Assembly (NCBI RefSeq): GCF_003385395.1
Contig: NZ_QNUG01000027.1
Span: 1 to 50,188, forward strand
Length of the DNA: 50,188 nt
Direction: 5' to 3'
Source of the DNA: Epilithonimonas hispanica
Lineage (GTDB): Bacteria > Bacteroidota > Bacteroidia > Flavobacteriales > Weeksellaceae
The notes beneath the pieces are model-generated. The model was not told the origin of the DNA, searched no databases, and worked only from the letters and a program-made list of their open reading frames with translations. Within the stretch, counting starts at the first letter, position 1. Each line of letters starts with the position of its first letter. Both the position numbers and the translations under genes were made by a program. Of the stretch, positions 1-6,629 are shown piece by piece.

Positions 1-97
1 GAAATTCATAGACAAATATCTGATTATCAGATATAAATATACAAAAAATAACAATTATAACCAAAAAAAATCCGCCTCAAGTTGTGAGACGGATTCT
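1..97 (-). mobile_element. Right end of an IS1182-family insertion sequence (partial, cut by window edge)
   Basis: Positions 1-9 are the complement of ATGAATTTC, the first three codons (Met-Asn-Phe) of the same transposase encoded in full at 47493-49037. The following bases match the upstream flank of that complete copy almost base for base and end at the same terminal inverted repeat, which reads AGAATCCGTCTCACAAC on the minus strand. The rest of the element lies outside the window to the left. Both copies point the same way. The end can fold into a hairpin of 11 bp with one mismatch and may work as a terminator. No target duplication can be judged here. Confidence 0.85.
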
Positions 98-125
98 TTT
101 TATTAATAATTAAATGAAAAGAATT

Positions 126-296
126 TTACTTCTTTACGAACTTCTTAGTTGTAGTTTTTCCGTTCTCAAAAATTATTTTGATGAAGTAGTTTCCTGAAGT
201 CAAACGAGAAACGTCGACATTAGTCTCTTTAGTTTCAAGAATTTTTTGTCCTGTTATGGAAAGAACTTCTACAGATTTCAAAGCATTCTCATATTT
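126..296 (-). pseudogene. C-terminal fragment of a T9SS-secreted protein (type A sorting domain)
   Basis: An open stretch of about 56 codons ends in TAA at 126-128 and is closed upstream by an in-frame TAG at 297-299. It has no start codon. The residues fit a type A sorting domain: a V-E-V-L-S-I-T-G-Q-K core, then L-T-S-G-N-Y-F-I-K-I, and a basic tail K-K-F-V-K-K. In family members this domain targets cargo to the type IX secretion system and is cleaved at the cell surface. The passenger domain is missing, so this is a remnant. It lies 28 bases from the IS end, which suggests rearrangement around the element. Confidence 0.8.
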
Positions 297-483
297 CTAA
301 ATTTTGTGCAAACTCATTTATTTAGAATTAATAAAAATAATAAAATAATTTAAATCATAATCTGTTTTTTTTGAGAAAGAATAACTAATAGCTTTTCAAA
401 AACATTCATAATTGATATCACTTGATTTCTAACTAATTATAATTTATAAATCATAATTAATTTTTGATGAATTATAAATAAAA

Positions 484-508
484 TTGGCGATTCAATCAGA
501 ATCGCCAA
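484..508 (-). terminator. Terminator of the metNIQ operon
   Basis: A perfect 10-bp stem (TTGGCGATTC / GAATCGCCAA) with a 5-base loop lies 31 bases beyond the metQ stop codon. On the minus strand it is followed by a T-rich stretch. The A/T-rich bases between it and the sorting-domain fragment (297-483) hold no gene that I can recognise. Confidence 0.8.
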
Positions 509-539
509 CTTAAAAAAAACTAGATATAACGTGAAAGTT

Positions 540-1340
540 TTACCACGCTTTTACAGCACCTCCTTTGAAGGTTTGTTTAGCAGCAGATTCTACTTCCGGA
601 GATTGATAAGCTTGTACAAATTTTTTGACTTTTTCATCATTTTTATTGTCCTCTCTAGAAACAATTAGATTTGCGTAAGGCGAATTTTTATCTTCAGAAA
701 ATAAGCCTTCTTTTGCAGGGTCAAGGCCAGCCTGAGCAGCAAAATTATTATTGATGATTGCCAAAACCACTTCTTTATCTTCCAAAACTCTTGGAATTTG
801 TGGCGCTTCCAATTCTAGGATTTTAAGATTTTTAGGATTCTCGACAATGTCAGTTACTTTTGGCAATAATCCAACGCTGTCTTTCAACTTTAAAATACCT
901 TGTTTTTGTAATAATAATAAAGAACGTCCGCCATTGGTTGGATCATTTGGAATCACAATAGTTTGACCGGCTTGTAACTCGGAAACTGATTTTATCTTTT
1001 TAGAATAAGCAACAATTGGAAATACAAAAGTTTTCCCCACAACAGCTAATTTATAACCGCGCTGTTTAGATTGTTCTTCCAAATAAGGCAAATGCTGAAA
1101 AGCATTCACATCCACATCGCCTTGACTTAAAGCTTCATTGGGAACAACATAATCGTTGAATGTAACCAATTCTACATCCAAACCATATTTCTCTTTTGCT
1201 ACTTTTTTTGCGGCTTCGGCAAGATTTTGTTCAGGTCCGGTTGCGATTCCGACTTTTAGAACATTCGGGTTTGATTCTTTTTTGTTGCAGGCTGATAAAG
1301 TAATAATAGCCAATGCTAAAGCAAATATTTTCGATTTCAT
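540..1340 (-). CDS. metQ: MetQ, methionine ABC transporter substrate-binding lipoprotein
   Basis: 266 residues of the NlpA/MetQ family. The N-terminus is a lipoprotein signal with lipobox L-S-A-C (Cys18), so the mature protein should be lipid-anchored at the periplasmic face of the inner membrane and deliver substrate to MetNI. Family hallmarks are visible: LKVGIATGPE near the start, the QGDVDVNAFQHLPYLE segment, and VIPNDPTNGGRSLLLL. It is the last gene of the operon, 60 bases after metI, and is followed by a strong terminator. Methionine is the usual substrate, but homologues also bind other sulfur amino acids, and the Cys-coded leader upstream of metN leaves specificity open. Confidence 0.93.
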   Translation of the reverse strand: MKSKIFALALAIITLSACNKKESNPNVLKVGIATGPEQNLAEAAKKVAKEKYGLDVELVTFNDYVVPNEALSQGDVDVNAFQHLPYLEEQSKQRGYKLAVVGKTFVFPIVAYSKKIKSVSELQAGQTIVIPNDPTNGGRSLLLLQKQGILKLKDSVGLLPKVTDIVENPKNLKILELEAPQIPRVLEDKEVVLAIINNNFAAQAGLDPAKEGLFSEDKNSPYANLIVSREDNKNDEKVKKFVQAYQSPEVESAAKQTFKGGAVKAW

Positions 1341-1400
1341 TTTTTTATAATTTATAATTCTAATTTTAAAGCAAAAAGCTAATTGCTAGCTGCAAATTAT

Positions 1401-2054
1401 TTATCTATGATTGAATTTTTTCGAAAGCAGGTCTCCAGAAATCTGAATAATGAAAACCAGCACAATTAATAATATGAGGACAGAATTCATTACCGCAAAA
1501 TCGTATCCGATATAACCGTATTGATAACCAACTTGTCCCAATCCACCAGCGCCGACTGCGCCTCCCATTGCAGAATAACCAACTAAAGTAATTAATGTAA
1601 TACTCACATTATTGATTAATGACGGCAAAGCTTCCGGTAAAAGGACTTTTCGGATGATTTGAAGCGGTTTTGCGCCCATTGCTCTCGCTGCTTCTATCAA
1701 ACCTGAAGGTATTTCCAACAGACTGTTTTCTACCAATCTCGCAATGAATGGAGCGGAACCTACACTCAGTGGAACCAATGCTGCTGCAACGCCAATCGAC
1801 GTTCCGACAATAGTTCTAGTGAAAGGTATCATCCAGACAATGAGAATGATAAATGGAATCGAGCGGAAAACATTGACTATAATTGATACGATTTGGTGTG
1901 ATATCTTATTTTCCAATAATTGGCCTTTTCTTGTGAGGAAAAGAAAAATTCCCGTCGGTAGTCCTAAAACAAATCCGAAAAATCCTGAAACCAAGGTCAT
2001 TACAATCGTCTCAATTGTTCCTTGAAATAACAAATTGATAATACTATCCGACAT
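1401..2054 (-). CDS. metI: MetI, methionine ABC transporter permease
   Basis: 217 residues, highly hydrophobic, with about five membrane segments. It carries the binding-protein-dependent transport motif around E-A-A-R-A-M-G-A-K-P-L-Q-I-I, which is the coupling helix that docks on the ATPase. Length is normal for the family. Its start overlaps the end of metN by 11 bases, so translation of the two is probably coupled. Together with MetN it forms the inner-membrane importer fed by MetQ. Confidence 0.93.
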   Translation of the reverse strand: MSDSIINLLFQGTIETIVMTLVSGFFGFVLGLPTGIFLFLTRKGQLLENKISHQIVSIIVNVFRSIPFIILIVWMIPFTRTIVGTSIGVAAALVPLSVGSAPFIARLVENSLLEIPSGLIEAARAMGAKPLQIIRKVLLPEALPSLINNVSITLITLVGYSAMGGAVGAGGLGQVGYQYGYIGYDFAVMNSVLILLIVLVFIIQISGDLLSKKFNHR

Positions 2055-3072
2055 AACCTAAAATTTCTGTGTTTGTATATTCATTTTCCAAGTATGCCAA
2101 TGCTTCATTGGTATTTCCTTCTTTCAGTTCCAAAAGCAAAACTCCGAAGTTCAAGTGACCAACATATTCCAGTTGGGCGCTGATAATCTTTGCTTTAACA
2201 TTAAATTTTTCGTATAAATTAATGATAACAGAACTCTGAGCTTCGTTTCCACTAATGAGAATTTTGACCAAAGGATTGTTGTCTTCACTATTAATATTAC
2301 TGATAGAATTCTGATAAATCGAAGGCAATTCCACATTCAGAGAAGATTGAATGAAACCTTTTGTGATTTCTTTTTCCGGATGAATAAAAATCTGTTCCAC
2401 CTTTCCTTGTTCTGCCAATTGTCCATTGTCAATCACGGCAACTTTATCACAAATACTTTTAATCACTTCCATTTCGTGAGTGATGAGAAGAATTGTAAGA
2501 TTTAGTTTTTGATTGATAGATTTCAAAAGTTGTAAAATCGATTTTGTGGTTGCTGGGTCTAGTGCACTCGTTGCTTCGTCACAAAGCAGAACTTTTGGGT
2601 CATTTGCCAAAGCTCTTGCAATCGCAACTCTCTGTTTTTGTCCGCCAGAAAGATTCGCGGGATAATCTTTTGCTTTTTCTTTCAGTCCAACCAATTCCAA
2701 AAGAGAATTCACTTTCTCCTTAATTTCCGACTTAGATTTTCCTTCTAATTCCAACGGAAAAGCCACATTATCAAAAACAGTTCTTGATGATAACAAATTA
2801 AAATGCTGGAAAATCATCGCAATTTTTCTTCGTTCCAAGGTCAGTTGAGAATCTGAAAGTTTTGTCAATTCAATTCCATCAACAATTACCTTTCCTTCGT
2901 TTGGTTTTTCCAGAAGATTCACGCATCGGATAAGCGTACTTTTTCCTGCGCCCGAAGTTCCAATTACACCGAATATTTCCCCTTTTTCAACAGTCAGGGA
3001 AACGTCCGACAAGGCTTGGACAACCTTATTTTTAGTAGTAAAACGTTTGGAAACGTTTATCAGTTCAATCAT
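2044..3072 (-). CDS. metN: MetN, methionine ABC transporter ATP-binding subunit
   Basis: 342 residues. The ABC domain has Walker A GTSGAGKS (about 38-45), signature LSGGQKQR and Walker B LLCDEATSALD. The last 90 or so residues form the NIL (ACT-like) domain found in MetN, which in characterised homologues binds methionine and shuts the transporter down from the cytoplasmic side (transinhibition). It is the first structural gene of metNIQ. The start lies 15 bases beyond the poly-T tract of a terminator-like hairpin, so its expression probably depends on read-through controlled by the leader at 3139-3215. Confidence 0.95.
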   Translation of the reverse strand: MIELINVSKRFTTKNKVVQALSDVSLTVEKGEIFGVIGTSGAGKSTLIRCVNLLEKPNEGKVIVDGIELTKLSDSQLTLERRKIAMIFQHFNLLSSRTVFDNVAFPLELEGKSKSEIKEKVNSLLELVGLKEKAKDYPANLSGGQKQRVAIARALANDPKVLLCDEATSALDPATTKSILQLLKSINQKLNLTILLITHEMEVIKSICDKVAVIDNGQLAEQGKVEQIFIHPEKEITKGFIQSSLNVELPSIYQNSISNINSEDNNPLVKILISGNEAQSSVIINLYEKFNVKAKIISAQLEYVGHLNFGVLLLELKEGNTNEALAYLENEYTNTEILGYVG

Positions 3073-3087
3073 TTTTATTCATTAGTT

Positions 3088-3128
3088 AAAAAATAAAAAA
3101 CCTTTCACATAGAAGTATGAAAGGTTTT
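3088..3128 (-). terminator. Attenuator terminator in the metN leader
   Basis: Read on the minus strand, an AAAACCTTTCA arm (3118-3128) pairs with TGAAAGGTTTT (3097-3107) across a 10-base loop and is followed by a T-rich tract down to about 3088. It lies upstream of the metN start at 3072 and downstream of a short leader reading frame, the usual place for an attenuator. Bases 3125-3132 can instead pair with 3165-3172, inside the leader frame, which would open the base of this stem. Confidence 0.75.
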
Positions 3129-3147
3129 CAAAATAAACACACTATTA

Positions 3148-3207
3148 TTACTTCTTCATATATATTTGAAAAGTTAAATCGTAGCAACAAAACATTCTTC
3201 CTGACAT
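3148..3207 (-). CDS. Cys-Cys leader peptide of the metNIQ operon (predicted)
   Basis: A 19-codon frame, MSGRMFCCYDLTFQIYMKK, starts 26 bases after a consensus promoter and ends in TAA. Tandem Cys codons TGT-TGC at positions 7-8 and Met codons at 1, 5 and 17 are visible. Downstream are a terminator hairpin and then metN. A ribosome stalled at Cys7-Cys8 would leave codons 12-15 free, and these contain an 8-base match (3165-3172 with 3125-3132) to the base of the terminator stem. A separate perfect 10-bp helix (3206-3215 with 3139-3148) would close the whole frame and cover part of its start codon. I infer attenuation that senses charged tRNA-Cys. An RNA aptamer with a chance reading frame is the main alternative. 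Confidence 0.55.
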   Translation of the reverse strand: MSGRMFCCYDLTFQIYMKK

Positions 3208-3233
3208 AATAGTGTTTTAAAAAAAAGCCTGTG

Positions 3234-3264
3234 CAAAAGTAAAAACTCAATTCATACTGAACAA
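3234..3264 (-). promoter_or_regulatory. Promoter of the metNIQ leader
   Basis: On the minus strand TTG (3262-3264), a 20-base spacer and TACTTTTG (3234-3241) match the Bacteroidota consensus TTG-N19/20-TAnnTTTG. Transcription would start a few bases later, shortly before the leader peptide at 3207. Confidence 0.7.
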
Positions 3265-3346
3265 GTATAATTTAAAATAAATGACAAATGTCAGTTTTTG
3301 AAATATTGATTCAGGCTACTTTTTCCGTCTGTAGTTTATTCCGAGC

Positions 3347-3373
3347 TTGTCACTCTGAGGTTCTCGAAGAGTC
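3347..3373. repeat. Dispersed GTCAnTCTGAGGTTCTCGAAGA repeat, copy 1
   Basis: About 26 bases are nearly identical to 10831-10856 beside the glyS stop codon. Sequences of this general form are scattered in flavobacterial intergenic regions. Here it starts a spacer full of inverted repeats. A degenerate inverted partner of its left flank (about 3326-3354) appears at about 3670-3699. Confidence 0.55.
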
Positions 3374-3488
3374 TGCTCAAAGCGAGGAACGAGATTCATC
3401 GATTCAAATAAAAAAATATAAAAGATGATGAGGTAAGTCAGGTCGCGACAATACGACTTCAAATTTTAGCATAGTATTTACCGTGAAG

Positions 3489-3539
3489 TTTGTCATTTCT
3501 TAGGAATCTAGACTGTCTAGATTCCTAAGAAATGACAAA
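3489..3539. repeat. Perfect 51-base inverted repeat
   Basis: Two exact 24-base arms (3489-3512 and 3516-3539) flank a 3-base loop, CTG. The stem would be a long hairpin in DNA or RNA. It sits in a stretch without genes between the metNIQ and lysA promoters. There is no poly-T tail on either side typical of a terminator, so a miniature mobile element or a recombination remnant is more likely. Confidence 0.8.
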
Positions 3540-3582
3540 AGTATATTTTTTATGGGAACTAATGTTTTATGTAGAATCCCAC

Positions 3583-3709
3583 AGCTCGATTTGAGTGGAA
3601 ATCCTTTTTTGCCAACCTTCGAATTTTATTTAAATGGAAAATCGTCTGCAAAAAAGATTGGGAGCCCTTCGATAAACTTAGGATAAACTACAGGCGGATA
3701 AAGCTGCCC
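3583..3709 (+). repeat. AGCCC...GCTGCCC dispersed repeat, copy 1
   Basis: This intergenic repeat begins AGCTCGATTTGAGTGG, carries complementary ATCCTTTTTTGC and GCAAAAAAGATT blocks, and ends with GCGGAT-AAAGCTGCCC. The same element is found at 40756-40859 and, reversed, at 12461-12554. In this copy about 28 bases resembling a second repeat type (CTTCGATAAACTTAGG) interrupt the right half, so one repeat appears nested in another. No protein is encoded. Confidence 0.7.
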
Positions 3710-3732
3710 AAAATAAAAATCAACCCAAAACA

Positions 3733-3763
3733 TTGCAGGATTTACAGATAAACTCTAATTTTG
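3733..3763 (+). promoter_or_regulatory. Promoter of the lysA leader
   Basis: TTG (3733-3735), a 20-base spacer and TAATTTTG (3756-3763) match the Bacteroidota promoter exactly. It drives the leader peptide at 3785 and, if the attenuator is passed, lysA. Confidence 0.72.
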
Positions 3764-3784
3764 CGAAAAATTTTAACAAAAGCA

Positions 3785-3856
3785 ATGCAATATTTTAAAC
3801 AAAGCAAAATCGGAAAAAAGGGAGCTGTAAGGTTCTCTAAGGTTTGGAATGTATAA
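3785..3856 (+). CDS. Lys-rich leader peptide of lysA (predicted)
   Basis: A 23-codon frame begins 22 bases after a consensus promoter element. Lys codons stand at positions 5, 8, 11, 12 and 19; the middle reads KIGKKGAVRFSK. Its TAA stop (3854-3856) overlaps AAAGAGT (3855-3861), which can pair with ACTCTTT (3890-3896), the core of the downstream terminator's left arm. A ribosome reaching the stop would cover AAAGAGT and allow termination; one held at Lys codons would leave it free and favour read-through into lysA. This is the geometry of ribosome-mediated attenuation by lysine supply. The function is inferred from layout only; Lys codons are common in A-rich genomes. Confidence 0.6.
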   Translation: MQYFKQSKIGKKGAVRFSKVWNV

Positions 3857-3922
3857 AGAGTTGCGTGCATAAGATATCTATTGCGGCAGACTCTTTTTAC
3901 AAGAATCTGCCTTTTTATTTTT
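3855..3922 (+). terminator. Attenuator with mutually exclusive helices before lysA
   Basis: The terminator pairs GGCAGACTCTT (3885-3895) with AAGAATCTGCC (3901-3911), one mismatch, and is followed by CTTTTTATTTTT. The competing helix pairs AAAGAGT (3855-3861) with ACTCTTT (3890-3896) and would remove six of the eleven left-arm bases. lysA starts 13 bases after the T tract. Confidence 0.75.
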
Positions 3923-3935
3923 AAAAATCTACCTT

Positions 3936-5135
3936 ATGACAAATCAGGATTTGCTAAGTATAGCAAAAGAATTCGGGACACCCGTTTATGTTTATGACGT
4001 TAATTCGATACGCGAACAGTACGAAAAACTGACTTCTTCTTTCTCGAAGAACACAAGATTTTTCTACGCAGCCAAAGCTTTAACCAATATCAATATCCTG
4101 AAATACGTCGAAAAACTTGGCGCTTCTCTTGACTGCGTTTCTATCAACGAAGTTAAACTAGGTTTGAAAGCAGGTTTCTCAAACGATAGAATTCTTTTCA
4201 CTCCAAATTGTGTTGACCTTGCAGAAATCGAGGAAGCAATGTCTCTGAATGTTCACATTAACATCGATAATATTTCGATTTTGGAGCAATTTGGAAATAA
4301 ATTCGGTGGTTCTTATCCGATTTTTGTGAGAATCAATCCACATATTTTTGCAGGAGGAAATTATAAAATTTCAACAGGACATATTGATTCTAAATTCGGA
4401 ATTTCTATTCACCAGCTTCGTCACATCGAGCGTGTTATGAAATCTACCAACATCAATGTTGAAGGGCTTCATATGCACACGGGAAGCGAAATCAAAGACC
4501 CGGATGTTTTCCTGCAAGGTCTGGAAATTATGTTCGAATTGGCAGAACATTTTCCAAATCTAAAATATCTGGATATGGGAAGCGGTTTCAAAGTTCCTTA
4601 TCAAGACGGTGACATCGAAACGGATGTGAAATCTCTTGGGAAAAAAGTTAACGCTGCGATTAAAAAACACGAAGAATCTACAGGAAAAAAATTCCAACTT
4701 TGGTTTGAACCGGGGAAATTCTTGGTAAGCAAAAGTGGACATTTCTTAGTAAAATCGAATGTTATCAAGCAAACAACTGCGACTGTTTTTGTGGGTGTTA
4801 ATTCCGGATTCAATCATTTGATTCGTCCGATGTTCTACGATTCTTATCATATTATCGAGAATCTTTCCAATCCAAAAGGTCCAGAAAGAATCTATACTGT
4901 GGTTGGAAACATTTGTGAGACAGATACTTTTGCTTGGGACAGAAAAATCAATGAAGTGAGAGAAGGTGATATTATTGTTTTCAGAAATGCCGGAGCTTAT
5001 GGTTTTGAAATGAGTTCTAATTTCAATTCTAGATTGAAACCTGCGGAAGTAATGTTCCTTGACGGAAAAGCACATTTGATAAGAAAAAGAGACGAGTTCG
5101 AGGATTTGTTAAAAAATCAGATAGAAGTTTTGTAA
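3936..5135 (+). CDS. lysA: Diaminopimelate decarboxylase
   Basis: 399 residues, a fold III PLP enzyme that decarboxylates meso-diaminopimelate to lysine, the last step of lysine synthesis, in the cytoplasm. Lys47 in Y-A-A-K-A is the expected PLP Schiff base. HMHTGSEI, EPGKFLV and GNICETDTFA match the PLP phosphate and substrate/active-site Cys regions of the family. The ATG at 3936 follows the leader attenuator directly, which agrees with control by lysine availability. It is monocistronic: a strong hairpin terminator lies just after the stop. Confidence 0.95.
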   Translation: MTNQDLLSIAKEFGTPVYVYDVNSIREQYEKLTSSFSKNTRFFYAAKALTNINILKYVEKLGASLDCVSINEVKLGLKAGFSNDRILFTPNCVDLAEIEEAMSLNVHINIDNISILEQFGNKFGGSYPIFVRINPHIFAGGNYKISTGHIDSKFGISIHQLRHIERVMKSTNINVEGLHMHTGSEIKDPDVFLQGLEIMFELAEHFPNLKYLDMGSGFKVPYQDGDIETDVKSLGKKVNAAIKKHEESTGKKFQLWFEPGKFLVSKSGHFLVKSNVIKQTTATVFVGVNSGFNHLIRPMFYDSYHIIENLSNPKGPERIYTVVGNICETDTFAWDRKINEVREGDIIVFRNAGAYGFEMSSNFNSRLKPAEVMFLDGKAHLIRKRDEFEDLLKNQIEVL

Positions 5136-5140
5136 TTTTT

Positions 5141-5171
5141 AAAAACTTTGCTCGAAAAGCAAAGTTTTTTT
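5141..5171 (+). terminator. Terminator of lysA
   Basis: AAAAACTTTGCT pairs perfectly with AGCAAAGTTTTT around a 5-base loop, followed by further T residues. It starts 6 bases after the lysA stop codon. Confidence 0.9.
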
Positions 5172-5199
5172 AATTTTAGAAACTAATAACTTTATATCA

Positions 5200-5937
5200 A
5201 TGAAAACTTTTTTTTTGGGCATCTTCTTCTTGTTTATAAACTTTGCCAACGCTCAAATTTTGGAATCATTTCCACAAGATCAGGATTATTATGAAGGAGG
5301 TGTTTCCAAACTCTATCAAGAAATTAACCGTATCATTCATCATAAAAATCTTAAGCCTTGTGATAGCAAAAAGGAAGTTTATGAGGCTAAATTATTATTA
5401 ACGAAAGATTCTAAGTTGAAATTTATAACAGACTTCGACACAGTCAATATTACTAAAAATAAATGTGCTTACGAATTAACGTTAGATTTATTAAAAGAAT
5501 TAAAGAATGAGAAATCCTGGAAACCGGCTGTTGTAAAAGATGTAAAATACGATGCTATTGTAAGATTGTTCATTGTCCCTAGTCATCTTTTCGGAAGTTA
5601 TAAAGATTCTTATAATCCTTACCAGTACTATATTCCTGCAACCTATAAAGGAGGAGAAAAAAAACTTAATAAAGATGTACATGATAATTTTATGTCTATT
5701 TTTGAAGATTATCATGTGAACGGAAGTATCTATTTGGATTTTGTTGTTGATGAAAACGGAGAAATTATCAATCCTATTCTTTCTCCAGATATTAACAATG
5801 CAGATTTTAAAAAAGAGATATTTCGAACACTAAAAAGAATGAATGGCAAATGGAATCCAGCTTATCTTGATGGCATAGCTATAAAACAAAAAAAATCACT
5901 TCCTTTAAAATTTTCGGTAAGTTTTAATGAAAGATAG
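5200..5937 (+). CDS. Secreted protein with two TonB-C-like segments
   Basis: 245 residues with an N-terminal signal peptide ending around F-A-N-A and no further membrane segment. Two regions resemble the TonB C-terminal fold: one ending in W-K-P-A-V-V-K-D at about residues 105-115, and a second containing GSIYLDFVVDENGEI with a later W-N-P-A-Y-L-D-G motif. Real TonB proteins keep an N-terminal anchor and a Pro-rich spacer; both are absent here, so this is a periplasmic TonB-C-like protein of unknown role. It is followed closely by another of the same type, which suggests a pair from duplication. Confidence 0.7.
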   Translation: MKTFFLGIFFLFINFANAQILESFPQDQDYYEGGVSKLYQEINRIIHHKNLKPCDSKKEVYEAKLLLTKDSKLKFITDFDTVNITKNKCAYELTLDLLKELKNEKSWKPAVVKDVKYDAIVRLFIVPSHLFGSYKDSYNPYQYYIPATYKGGEKKLNKDVHDNFMSIFEDYHVNGSIYLDFVVDENGEIINPILSPDINNADFKKEIFRTLKRMNGKWNPAYLDGIAIKQKKSLPLKFSVSFNER

Positions 5938-5986
5938 ATTTATTCCTAGCAACTTTTCTTTTATCATTTTTACAAAATCAAATACT

Positions 5987-6496
5987 ATGAAATCAATATT
6001 ATTTTCGTTAAGTTTATTAATTGGTTCTTTTTCTTTTGCTCAAGCCAATAATGATGTAGAAGAATCTATGAATATCGATATTCCTATGATGGATGCAACT
6101 GCTAGTTCTGTGACTTATAATGTTCGAGGTGTTTATCAAATCAAAGACGCCAATTGTAATCCTTCTGACTTTAAAAGTCTGAGATTTCCAGGTGGAACAG
6201 ATGCTTATATCAAAGCATTGAAAGAAAAACTGCAGCAAAATGTCAACTGGAATACTTATACCATCAATGGATTATTCTTTGTAAAAATGGACATCACAAA
6301 AGATGGCGTTCTATCCAAAGTTGAAGCAGGACCAAAAGTGGCGAACAGCGAACCTTTTCTGAAAGATTTGAAAGATGCAGCAACAAAGGTTAATAAAACT
6401 TGGATTCCTGCAAAATGCAATGGAAACCCAATTGATTCAAAAGCTATTTTAAAAATCGATTTCTCATCGATGACTTATGACAATGCTTTCAATTAA
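5987..6496 (+). CDS. Secreted TonB-C-like protein
   Basis: 169 residues from the ATG at 5987; an upstream in-frame ATG (5927) would overlap the preceding gene and bury the signal peptide, so I prefer 5987. The signal peptide MKSILFSLSLLIGSFSFAQ is clear. The C-terminal half has the TonB-C pattern: VKMDITKDGVLSKVEAGPKV, then W-I-P-A-K-C-N-G-N-P-I and a final beta strand. Two Cys residues could form a periplasmic disulfide. It lies 49 bases after the previous TonB-C-like gene and is probably co-transcribed. No partner receptor is nearby. Confidence 0.7.
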   Translation: MKSILFSLSLLIGSFSFAQANNDVEESMNIDIPMMDATASSVTYNVRGVYQIKDANCNPSDFKSLRFPGGTDAYIKALKEKLQQNVNWNTYTINGLFFVKMDITKDGVLSKVEAGPKVANSEPFLKDLKDAATKVNKTWIPAKCNGNPIDSKAILKIDFSSMTYDNAFN

Positions 6497-6510
6497 GAAA
6501 TTTAGTAAAA

Positions 6511-6544
6511 AAAAAAGCATTCAGTCAAAACTGAATGCTTTTTT
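6511..6544. terminator. Bidirectional terminator
   Basis: A perfect stem of 15 bp, AAAAAAGCATTCAGT / ACTGAATGCTTTTTT, with a 4-base loop lies between convergent genes. Poly-T follows on both strands, so it can serve both the secreted protein and the Crp/Fnr gene. Confidence 0.9.
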
Positions 6545-6629
6545 ATTTATTTTTCCATCATTTGGATTCTTAAACCTTTTGATTTCTGCAAAAATAGAAC
6601 AATTTTATGTTAAATAAAATGAACCTCGG

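Noticed and set aside
3097-3264. SAM riboswitch upstream of metN
   Set aside because: I could not find the conserved cores of known SAM riboswitch classes; the structured region is short and contains a complete Cys-coded reading frame with promoter and terminator.
3770-3935. Lysine (L-box) riboswitch upstream of lysA
   Set aside because: The region is too short for the large L-box aptamer and lacks its conserved junction sequences; a leader peptide with exclusive helices explains it better.
5927-5986. Upstream start for the second TonB-C-like protein
   Set aside because: It would overlap the previous gene and place polar residues before a clean signal peptide that starts at 5987.
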